Source: Serratia sp. Ag1
Lineage (GTDB): Bacteria; Pseudomonadota; Gammaproteobacteria; Enterobacterales; Enterobacteriaceae
Direction: 5' to 3'
Length of the DNA: 64,000 nt
Assembly: GCF_000743355.1 (NCBI RefSeq)
Contig: NZ_JQEI01000016.1
Location: forward strand, 1-64,000
How positions within the stretch are numbered: the stretch's first letter is position 1; each line of letters starts with the position of its first letter. Made by a program: the position numbers and the translations under genes. Under the pieces are notes generated by a model, which was not told the origin of the DNA, searched no databases, and was given only the letters and a program-made list of their open reading frames with translations. Positions 40,791 to 47,662 of the stretch are shown piece by piece.

Positions 40791-41135
40791 CTAAGCCTTG
40801 AAAACATCCACTTCCCGCCGCTGCAACCGGAGCACACCGGGCGCAGCGGTCACTTCCAGTTGTTCAGCGCTGGCAATGCCGAACTCGGTGAGCCAGTTGC
40901 CGCCGATAATCACCTCGCCATTCTCTCGCACCCAATCCGCCCCCAAATCCTGCCGCTGTTGACTGGCTTCGCACAGCGCTTCCCAGGTGGCGTCGTCGGT
41001 GACGACAGTGATCCAGAGTGTGTGATGCTGGAGCGTCAGTTGTAACGGCGTACCGGTGGTAAATCCTAATACGGCCAACGCGCCGCCTGCCAGTGTCAGT
41101 TCCGGTATCGGTTCAGGGGTAAAGGTGATGTTCAT
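40791..41135 (-). CDS. SymE-like AbrB-fold protein, second of pair
   Basis: 114 residues. Contains the segment LTLAGGALAVLGFTTGTPLQLTLQHHTLWITV, whose pattern 'LTL.G..L...GF..G..L.....' parallels SymE and the adjacent gene, but the conserved KGRWLE is lost. C-terminal half (ENGEVIIGGNWLTEFGIASAEQLEV) repeats the same pattern, so it may hold two AbrB-like swaps. Overlaps the upstream symE-like gene by 4 bases (ATGA). Broken copies of this gene lie at 47353-47505 and 51932-52000. Function unknown; a role as toxin, antitoxin partner or DNA-binding protein is guesswork. Confidence 0.65.
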   Translation of the reverse strand: MNITFTPEPIPELTLAGGALAVLGFTTGTPLQLTLQHHTLWITVVTDDATWEALCEASQQRQDLGADWVRENGEVIIGGNWLTEFGIASAEQLEVTAAPGVLRLQRREVDVFKA

Positions 41136-41356
41136 GCGTTCCCCTCCGTGGTGGGCGCGGTGCGGATAATCAGTTGGCCGTGTTCGGCGGTAATGCTCAC
41201 CGGTTGGCCCTGGGTGAAGCCTAATGCTTCCAGCCAGCGGCCCTTGATGGTCAGTTGTGGCAGCGGGTTCGGCCTGCCGCCGTTGGTGCGGTAACCCACA
41301 ATGCTCTTACGCGCTTGGGGTGCGGCGGGTTGTGACGTAGAATCTGCTCTAGCCAT
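41132..41356 (-). CDS. SymE family toxin-like protein
   Basis: 74 residues from ATG 41356, preceded by AGGAGT; the frame opens to 41410 without support. The core KSIVGYRTNGGRPNPLPQLT and IKGRWLEALGFTQGQPVSI matches the SymE family (AbrB-fold; E. coli SymE is an SOS-induced RNA-affecting toxin repressed by antisense SymR). No LexA box or antisense RNA promoter could be confirmed here. Members are commonly found beside cdi and rhs loci. Inverse orientation to cdiA. Confidence 0.82.
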   Translation of the reverse strand: MARADSTSQPAAPQARKSIVGYRTNGGRPNPLPQLTIKGRWLEALGFTQGQPVSITAEHGQLIIRTAPTTEGNA

Positions 41357-41441
41357 GGTAACTACTCCTGTTAGTTGCGGTGGTGAGCGGAAATGAGGTG
41401 TTGGTAGCACCTCATTTTCGCGATAAATAGATTTTACCCTG

Positions 41442-41765
41442 TCATTTCCTACCTTTATGCATGAGTATCATCGCATCTAAAACGTGATTTACTGAGCGTA
41501 ATTCTTCATCATCTAATTGCTTAATGGCTTCAAACCTCAGTTTCATCTCGTCAGTCGGTTCACGTTCTTTATCTTCAAAGATGAGCCAGTCCGTAGAAAC
41601 ACTAAACACGATTGCTACACGTTTGAGGATATCTAACGAAGGATTAGCCTCTTCGGACTCATAACGGCGGATCTGAGTTAAATGAATGCCAATTTTTTCA
41701 GCCATTTGGCTCTGGCTCAGTCCATGCAGTTTTCGCAATTGCAGAATGCGGGTAGAGAATCCCAT
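41442..41765 (-). CDS. XRE-family helix-turn-helix regulator
   Basis: 107 residues. N-terminal HTH_3 domain: ILQLRKLHGLSQSQMAEKIG and THLTQIRRYE-type recognition (residues ~8-62), with DWLIFEDKEREP linker and a helical C-terminal part (LDDEELRSVNHVLDAMILMHKGRK) probably for dimerisation. It reads like phage or toxin-antitoxin repressors. It precedes the symE-like pair by 85 bases on the same strand and may regulate that unit; a link to cdi expression is unproven. Confidence 0.88.
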   Translation of the reverse strand: MGFSTRILQLRKLHGLSQSQMAEKIGIHLTQIRRYESEEANPSLDILKRVAIVFSVSTDWLIFEDKEREPTDEMKLRFEAIKQLDDEELRSVNHVLDAMILMHKGRK

Positions 41766-42050
41766 CCAAAACCTGCCTTAAGTATTAAGCCAAGCTTTGC
41801 ATTATACGCTTTGGTTCTAGATGGAGTTATGTTTTGTTCTTATCAGAGCATATTTTAAGTTCTTAATAGGTTTATTTCAATGTTCTTTTAGGATTTAATT
41901 AATCAATTAACAGGATTAGTTAATCTTTATTTATTTAATATATAAATGATTATTTTTTGGCTGACGTACCTCATTATTTCAATAAACCATCTATGTCACT
42001 TTCGGCTCACATTGCTATGATGTACGGCGTGCAGGCAGGATGCTATGGCT
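41766..42050. other. AT-rich spacer before orphan module 1
   Basis: Very AT-rich from 41840 to 41990, no gene seen. It must hold the promoter of the XRE gene on the minus strand. The cdiA-homologous sequence begins abruptly at 42051 with no insertion sequence or obvious repeat at the junction. Confidence 0.5.
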
Positions 42051-45000
42051 GGCCAATAGCCCGTTCCTGGTGGTGACTGACCCGCGTTTTACCAACAAAA
42101 ACAATTTCCTGAGCAGTGACTATCTGCTGCAGCGCGTGGGTTATGACCCGAGCCAGGTGCACAAACGCCTGGGGGACGGTTACTACGAGCAACGGGTGGT
42201 GCGTGAGCAGTTGCTGATGTTGACGGGACGCCCATCGTTGAAAGGTGACGATGCGATGGCGCAGTACCAGGCGCTCATGAACAGCGGCATCAAGGCAGCG
42301 GAAGATTTCCACCTGGTGCCCGGTGTGGCGCTCACGCCATCACAAATCGCCGCCTTGCAGCAGGATATCGTCTGGCTGGTGAGTGAAACGGTTGAAACTG
42401 CCGAAGGGCCGCAGACTGTTTGGGTGCCGAAAGTCTATCTGGCGAACAGCACCCTCCGTGTGACGGGGGATGGTGCGGTGATTGCTGGGGGGAACCTGCA
42501 ACTCTCCACTGGCAGCCTCAGCAATGCGGGCAACCTGTTTGCCGACAAGGCCATGAGCATCGATACCGGCGCATTCCTGCACCAGGGGGGCGAACTCCGT
42601 GCAGACACAATCAATGTGCAGGCCGACAGCATCAGCCTGAGCACCAATCTGCAGGATGCCTTGCGCCAGGCGAGCATGAGTGCACGTGAACTCAGCCTGA
42701 GCGGCGGTGATATCAGCCTGCAAGGTGCGAAGCTTAGCGCCACCGACAACCTCAGCCTGAGTGCCAGCAACAGCATTAACATCGGCACGGCGCGCAGCAG
42801 CACCACAGCAGACGTGAGCGTGATTTCCGGGTCCTTGGGCAACCGTAATAGTGCCGGGATGGAAGAGGCCGGGGAGCGCAGAGCGCAGGTCAGTGGTGAA
42901 TGGCAGCAGGCGTTGGGCAGCAGCCTGACGGCGGGCGGCAACCTCAGCCTGAAAGCGGGCCAGGACATCACACTGCAAGGCAGCCAGGCCAGCGCGGGGG
43001 GGAAAGCGCAGGTTCAGGCCGGTGGCAATGTCTCGTTACTGGCGGATACCACTACCAACAGCACCCATCTTGAAGCGAACAGCCGCACCTCGACGGTGAG
43101 CAACAGCCGCCAAGCCGACACGCTGCATACCAGCGGATTAAGCGGCGACAACGGCGTCACTATCCTGTCGGGCGGTAACTTTGTGGCCGAAGGGGCACAG
43201 GTGGAGAGTGCGTCGGGCGGCATCGGCCTGAGCGCACAGCAGGTCACCATCAAAGAAGCGCGCCAGCAGGTGAGCGACAGCGACAGCGGACAGAGCAAGG
43301 TGGGTAAATCGCAAAACCAGCGGCAAAGCGATATCAGCAGTGACACCGGCCACGGCAGACTGTTCAGTGCTAAAGAAGGGGTAACGGTTATCGCCGAGCA
43401 GGGCGACATTCTGCTGCAAGGCAGCACGGTGCAGAGTGAGCAAGGGCGAATTGGGCTGAAGGCGGCTGGTGATATCTCGCTGAATGCCAGCCAGGACGAG
43501 CAGCATCTGATGATACAGGGCAGCAACAGTAGCAAAGGGTTCCTGAGCGGCAAGCAGAGTGCCTATCAACAGGAAACCCATAGCAGTACGGCCAACGGCA
43601 GCCTGCTGAGTGGCCAGGAGGTTATTCTGCAGAGTGGTAAAGATATCAACGTGATGGGTAGCCATGTTGTGGCCACCGACGATATCTCACTGACGGCGAA
43701 GAATAACATCACGGTGGGTACGGTGGAGGAACATACCGAGAGCCGTACGGCGAGCGAGAGCAAGAAATCCGGCTTCTCCGGCACCGGCGGGATAGGTTTC
43801 AGTTACGGGTCGCAAAGCCTGAAGACCACCGATACCGAAAATAGCGTTAACCACGCAGGTAGTACGCTAGGCAGCACCCAGGGGAATGTCACCCTGAATG
43901 CGGGTAATAATCTGACGGTGCAAGGTTCCGACGTGCTGGCAGGGAAAGATATCAGCCTGACGGGTAAGGAAGTGAACATTCTGGCGGTGGAGAACCAGAG
44001 TACCCAGAGTCACACCGTTGAGCAGAAACAGAGCGGGTTGACGTTGGCGCTGTCGGGCACGGTGGGCAGTGCGTTAAATACGGCAGTGACGACCGCCAAC
44101 GAGGCCACCAAGGAGACCGATGGTCGTTTGGCGGCGTTGCAAGGCATGAAAGCGGCGCTGAGCGGTGTGCAGGCGGCGCAAGGCAGCGTGCTGGCTTCAG
44201 AAAATGCTGCAGATCAGAATGCCATTGGGGTGAGCCTGTCCTATGGCAGCCAGTCATCAAAATCTGAACAGACGGCCCGCCAGACGCAGAGCCAGGGCAG
44301 CACGTTGACGGCGGGGAATAATCTCACCATCCAAGCCACCGAGTCCGATATCAATGTTCAGGGGAGCCAACTGCAGGCCGGGAAGGATATCACCCTGAAT
44401 GCCGCTCGGGACGTGAACCTGGTGTCGGCCGAGAACAGTTCCCAGCTTGAGGGTAAAAACGAGAGTAAAGGGGGGAGCGTTGGTGTCAGTATCGGGGCTG
44501 GCCAGGGCGGTTGGGGTATCAGCGTGTCGGCCAGTGCCAATAAAGGCAAGGGCAGTGAGACAGGTAATGGGGTGACGCATACTGAAACCACGCTCAACGC
44601 CGGTAACAACCTGAACATCACCAGCGGGCGGGACACTACGTTGACCGGGGCGCAGGTGAGTGGCGACAAGGTGACGATGGATGTGGGCCGTAACCTGACG
44701 TTGACCAGTGAACAGGACAGCGACAACTACGATGCGAAGCAGCAGAATAGCAGCGCCGGTGCCAGCTTCACGTTCGGCTCGATGACGGGGTCGGGCAGTG
44801 TAAACCTGAGCCGTGACAAAATGCACAGCAACTATGACAGCGTGCAGGAGCAGACCGGGGTGTTCGCAGGTAAGGGTGGCTTTGATATCACGGTGGGTGA
44901 ACATACGCAGTTGAATGGTGCGGTCATTGGTTCGACAGCCACGGCAGACAAGAATAGACTGGATACAGGCACGCTGGGTTTTGGGAATATCGAGAACCAA

Positions 45001-46995
45001 GCGGATTACCAGGTTGAACACCAGAGCGTGGGTATCAGCTCGGGCGGTAGCATTGGTGGGCAGTTTGCGGGGAATATGGCCAACGGCCTATTGACCGGTG
45101 TGAACGGCAGTGGCAGCGCCAGTTCGACGACGCAGTCGGCGGTGAGTGAAGGCACGATTACTATCCGTGACAAAGACAAGCAGACCCAGAACGTCGGGGA
45201 GCTGAGCCGTGATGTAGAGAATGCGAATCCGGGTCTGGACAAAATCTTCGACAAGGAGAAGGAGCAGAACCGGCTGCGTGAAGCGCAGATGATAGGGGAG
45301 ATTGGGAGTCAGGTCGGTGATATCGTGCGTACGCAGGGGCAGATAGAAGCCACCCGCGCGGCGAACGAGAAGATGCGGAACGTAACGCCGAAAGATCGTG
45401 AAACAGCCGAAGCGCAGTGGCGGAAAGATCATCCCGGTCAGGAACCGAAGGCCGAGGATATCAGTAACCAAATCTACCAGACGGCGTATAACCAGGCGTT
45501 TAACGAGTCTGGTTTTGGAACAGGGGGGAAAGTCCAGCGCGCGGTACAGGCCGCAACGGCGGCGGTGCAAGGTCTGGCAGGTGGTGACCTGACGAAAGCG
45601 CTGGCGGGAGCCAGTGCACCTTATATCACCAATATCATTGCCGATAGTCTGCGGGATGATCCTGCTGCACGCACCCTGGCTCATGCTGCGGTGAACGCTG
45701 CTCTCGCGGCTGCCCAAGGCAATAATGCGTTGGTGGGTGCAGGGGGAGCGGTCACCGGTGAACTGATGGGCATGATTGCAGTCAATGCCTATGGGAAGCC
45801 CGTGAGTGAATTGAGCGAGACAGAAAAGCAAACAGTCTCTGCGCTGGCGACGTTGGCAGCAGGTCTGGCCGGTGGGTTGCTCGGTAACAGTACCGGAGAT
45901 ATGATTGCGGGTGCCCAGACCGGGCAGATGGTTGTGGAGAATAACTTCCTCAGCGTGCAGAAAGCCGAAACACTGAATAAATCCATCGAAGACCAGAAAG
46001 CGGGCAAGAACTTACTTGAAGCGTCACAGAATATTGTCAGGCTGACGAATGAAGACCGGGCTAGCAATCTGTTACTGCAACAGTATCAAACGGGTCAACC
46101 ACTGACAGAAGGTCAGAAGCAAGAGCTAGCTGGATTACTTAACCAATATGGCTATGAACTTCAGTCTATGTACGGGTATACCCCACAGCAAGCCGCAGAC
46201 GCTATTCAGTCACTGGTTGCAGGCAAAGCGTTTGTCGCCTCGACAGGAAATATCGAAGCGTATAACGAGGCGCTGAGTTATCTGAAAGGGTACAGCGCAC
46301 AATCCGGTCAGGCTGCATTAGGAACTGATGCTTTACTCGCTTTACCGGGTGCTCCGGGGATAATTGCTCGTTCAACTCTGGCAGCAGGTGGCGGTTATCA
46401 AACCGGTACTGGGATCGGTCAGGTAGTTGATGGTAACTATGGAGAAGGTGCCCTGAATATAGGCCTCGGAACGGCTGCTATCTTTGGTGGTGTGGCAGGG
46501 AATAGTGTTATAGGTAAGACTGATGGTGCGATAGTGTCACCGGGAAACAGTAATATATGGCAAACCGGTACAATTGGTAATGTAATTACAAAGTCTGAAG
46601 GTGTATTAACGGGGCCAGTTACCAAGATAGAATCAGGGATGACGAAGGAGAATATCCGTTCCCTCAATCGGGAAAATGAGAGTGCTCAAATCCTTTCACA
46701 GTCAGGGTTTTACGTAGAGCAGAATCCTTCTGTAGCTGGAAATAAAAATCCAGATTACCGGATTAATGGTGAGATTTTTGATAACTATGCCCCTAGATCT
46801 AATAGCGTGCGAAATATCTACAGCGAAGTTAAAACTAAAATAGACAAAGGCCAGACATCTAATGTTGTGATCAATATGTCTGATACTAAAGTTAGCATTC
46901 CAGAACTTCAAAAACAGCTAACGCAGTGGCCAATAATGGGGCTGGATAAAGTCATCATTATTGATAAAACCGGTAATGCTATTAGGGTGAAGTGA
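42040..46995 (+). CDS. Orphan CdiA module 1: truncated CdiA with a second 1026b-type toxin
   Basis: 1651-residue open frame equivalent to CdiA from about residue 1783 to the end, but with a different C-terminus. It lacks signal, TPS domain, first FHA region and most of the receptor-binding segment, so it cannot be secreted as such. Near identical to cdiA up to ~45031, then a diverged pretoxin (RNVTPKDRETAEAQW). VENN is at residue 1299; the final ~120 residues carry ENESAQILSQSGFYVEQNP, NPDYRINGEIFDNYAP and VVINMSDTKVSI, a diverged version of the cdiA toxin. The ATG at 42040 lies 11 bases before the homology and has no clear ribosome site. Probably a silent cassette for toxin exchange. Confidence 0.85.
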   Translation: MLWLANSPFLVVTDPRFTNKNNFLSSDYLLQRVGYDPSQVHKRLGDGYYEQRVVREQLLMLTGRPSLKGDDAMAQYQALMNSGIKAAEDFHLVPGVALTPSQIAALQQDIVWLVSETVETAEGPQTVWVPKVYLANSTLRVTGDGAVIAGGNLQLSTGSLSNAGNLFADKAMSIDTGAFLHQGGELRADTINVQADSISLSTNLQDALRQASMSARELSLSGGDISLQGAKLSATDNLSLSASNSINIGTARSSTTADVSVISGSLGNRNSAGMEEAGERRAQVSGEWQQALGSSLTAGGNLSLKAGQDITLQGSQASAGGKAQVQAGGNVSLLADTTTNSTHLEANSRTSTVSNSRQADTLHTSGLSGDNGVTILSGGNFVAEGAQVESASGGIGLSAQQVTIKEARQQVSDSDSGQSKVGKSQNQRQSDISSDTGHGRLFSAKEGVTVIAEQGDILLQGSTVQSEQGRIGLKAAGDISLNASQDEQHLMIQGSNSSKGFLSGKQSAYQQETHSSTANGSLLSGQEVILQSGKDINVMGSHVVATDDISLTAKNNITVGTVEEHTESRTASESKKSGFSGTGGIGFSYGSQSLKTTDTENSVNHAGSTLGSTQGNVTLNAGNNLTVQGSDVLAGKDISLTGKEVNILAVENQSTQSHTVEQKQSGLTLALSGTVGSALNTAVTTANEATKETDGRLAALQGMKAALSGVQAAQGSVLASENAADQNAIGVSLSYGSQSSKSEQTARQTQSQGSTLTAGNNLTIQATESDINVQGSQLQAGKDITLNAARDVNLVSAENSSQLEGKNESKGGSVGVSIGAGQGGWGISVSASANKGKGSETGNGVTHTETTLNAGNNLNITSGRDTTLTGAQVSGDKVTMDVGRNLTLTSEQDSDNYDAKQQNSSAGASFTFGSMTGSGSVNLSRDKMHSNYDSVQEQTGVFAGKGGFDITVGEHTQLNGAVIGSTATADKNRLDTGTLGFGNIENQADYQVEHQSVGISSGGSIGGQFAGNMANGLLTGVNGSGSASSTTQSAVSEGTITIRDKDKQTQNVGELSRDVENANPGLDKIFDKEKEQNRLREAQMIGEIGSQVGDIVRTQGQIEATRAANEKMRNVTPKDRETAEAQWRKDHPGQEPKAEDISNQIYQTAYNQAFNESGFGTGGKVQRAVQAATAAVQGLAGGDLTKALAGASAPYITNIIADSLRDDPAARTLAHAAVNAALAAAQGNNALVGAGGAVTGELMGMIAVNAYGKPVSELSETEKQTVSALATLAAGLAGGLLGNSTGDMIAGAQTGQMVVENNFLSVQKAETLNKSIEDQKAGKNLLEASQNIVRLTNEDRASNLLLQQYQTGQPLTEGQKQELAGLLNQYGYELQSMYGYTPQQAADAIQSLVAGKAFVASTGNIEAYNEALSYLKGYSAQSGQAALGTDALLALPGAPGIIARSTLAAGGGYQTGTGIGQVVDGNYGEGALNIGLGTAAIFGGVAGNSVIGKTDGAIVSPGNSNIWQTGTIGNVITKSEGVLTGPVTKIESGMTKENIRSLNRENESAQILSQSGFYVEQNPSVAGNKNPDYRINGEIFDNYAPRSNSVRNIYSEVKTKIDKGQTSNVVINMSDTKVSIPELQKQLTQWPIMGLDKVIIIDKTGNAIRVK
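42051..45031 (+). repeat. Duplicated cdiA block, copy 2 (in orphan 1)
   Basis: Counterpart of 35531-38511 at offset 6520. After 45031 similarity to cdiA drops but continues through the pretoxin region. Confidence 0.95.
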
Positions 46996-47002
46996 GGGTG
47001 GT

Positions 47003-47308
47003 ATGTCTATAGGGTTAACATGTTTTACTAAGCTGACTTTTACTGAGTTGCAACATAAGTTGAACGAATTTTCGGCAAAATATCCAGATGTATTTCCCGC
47101 GCATTACTATCTATCTACTGCGGGTATACCACATCCAATCCAAAAGGAGGTATCTAATGAATTCGGGTTGGATCCGCTATCTTATTGTTATATATCAGTA
47201 AATGATAAGTCTCTTAAAATATCGACAGATGAAATGGCTGACATGGTTAGGGAAGCTCTAGGGGCGGACAATGTCATCGTGCTTTTAAATGGCGAAGATT
47301 TAATCTAG
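47003..47308 (+). CDS. Immunity protein of orphan module 1 (CdiI, 1026b type)
   Basis: 101 residues, MSIGLTCFTKLTFTELQHKL at the N-terminus. Related to the cdiI at 40386: shared CFTKL/CYTKL start, YISVNDKSLKIST versus MISVNDKSFPELN, ADMVREALG versus ADMLRKELG, and identical ending IVLLNGEDLI. It starts 7 bases after the orphan 1 stop with GAGGGTGG as ribosome site. The variable middle probably sets specificity for its own toxin. The gene has translation signals of its own, so it could protect against sister strains even if the orphan toxin is silent. Confidence 0.85.
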   Translation: MSIGLTCFTKLTFTELQHKLNEFSAKYPDVFPAHYYLSTAGIPHPIQKEVSNEFGLDPLSYCYISVNDKSLKISTDEMADMVREALGADNVIVLLNGEDLI

Positions 47309-47320
47309 ATATTGTGATGA

Positions 47321-47347
47321 AACCCGGCCAACTGGCCGGGATTTTTT
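47321..47347 (+). terminator. Terminator after orphan 1 immunity gene
   Basis: CCCGGCC-AACT-GGCCGGG stem followed by ATTTTTT. Confidence 0.85.
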
Positions 47348-47352
47348 GCTTT

Positions 47353-47505
47353 TTACGCTTTGAAAACATCCACTTCTCGCCGTTGCAACCGGAGCACACC
47401 GGGCGCGGCGGTCACTTCCAGTTGTTCAGCACTGGTAATGCTGGACTCGGTGAGCCAGTCGCCGCCGATAATCACCTCGCCGTTCTCCTGCACCCAATCC
47501 GCCCC
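47353..47505 (-). pseudogene. Truncated copy of the SymE-like gene at 40791
   Basis: About 150 bases closely similar to 40791-40945, keeping the stop codon and the last ~50 codons (...DVFKA end). Homology stops at 47505 where unrelated sequence begins. It holds the same place, right behind an immunity gene and terminator, as the intact gene does behind cdiI. Confidence 0.85.
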
Positions 47506-47662
47506 TACGCGTCAGGATCACTTCCGGGGCTGCGTGGTGATACCGGTGATCGGCAGAGCCGAGTCGGCGAACGTTGCCAGCCGTGGCCAGGTGCTGCAAC
47601 TGTATGGCCGTCTTACCCAGCCGGATTACAAGATTATCAAGGGTAATCCCAAACACCTGTAA
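47506..47662 (+). pseudogene. C-terminal fragment of an unrecognised protein
   Basis: A frame ending at 47662 reads RQDHFRGCVVIPVIGRAESA followed by a sequence ending QLYGRLTQPDYKIIKGNPKH-L. It looks like a real protein end, not a shadow: codon use is typical of the chromosome and it sits exactly between two recombination joints (SymE relic on the left, cdiA homology on the right). Source gene not recognised; it may be the end of another toxin, phage or Rhs-type gene. Confidence 0.5.

Noticed and set aside
47360-47646. Forward open frames across the SymE relic
   Set aside because: Their first parts are antisense to the SymE-like remnant; only the last ~50 codons (after 47506) look like protein and are listed as a relic.
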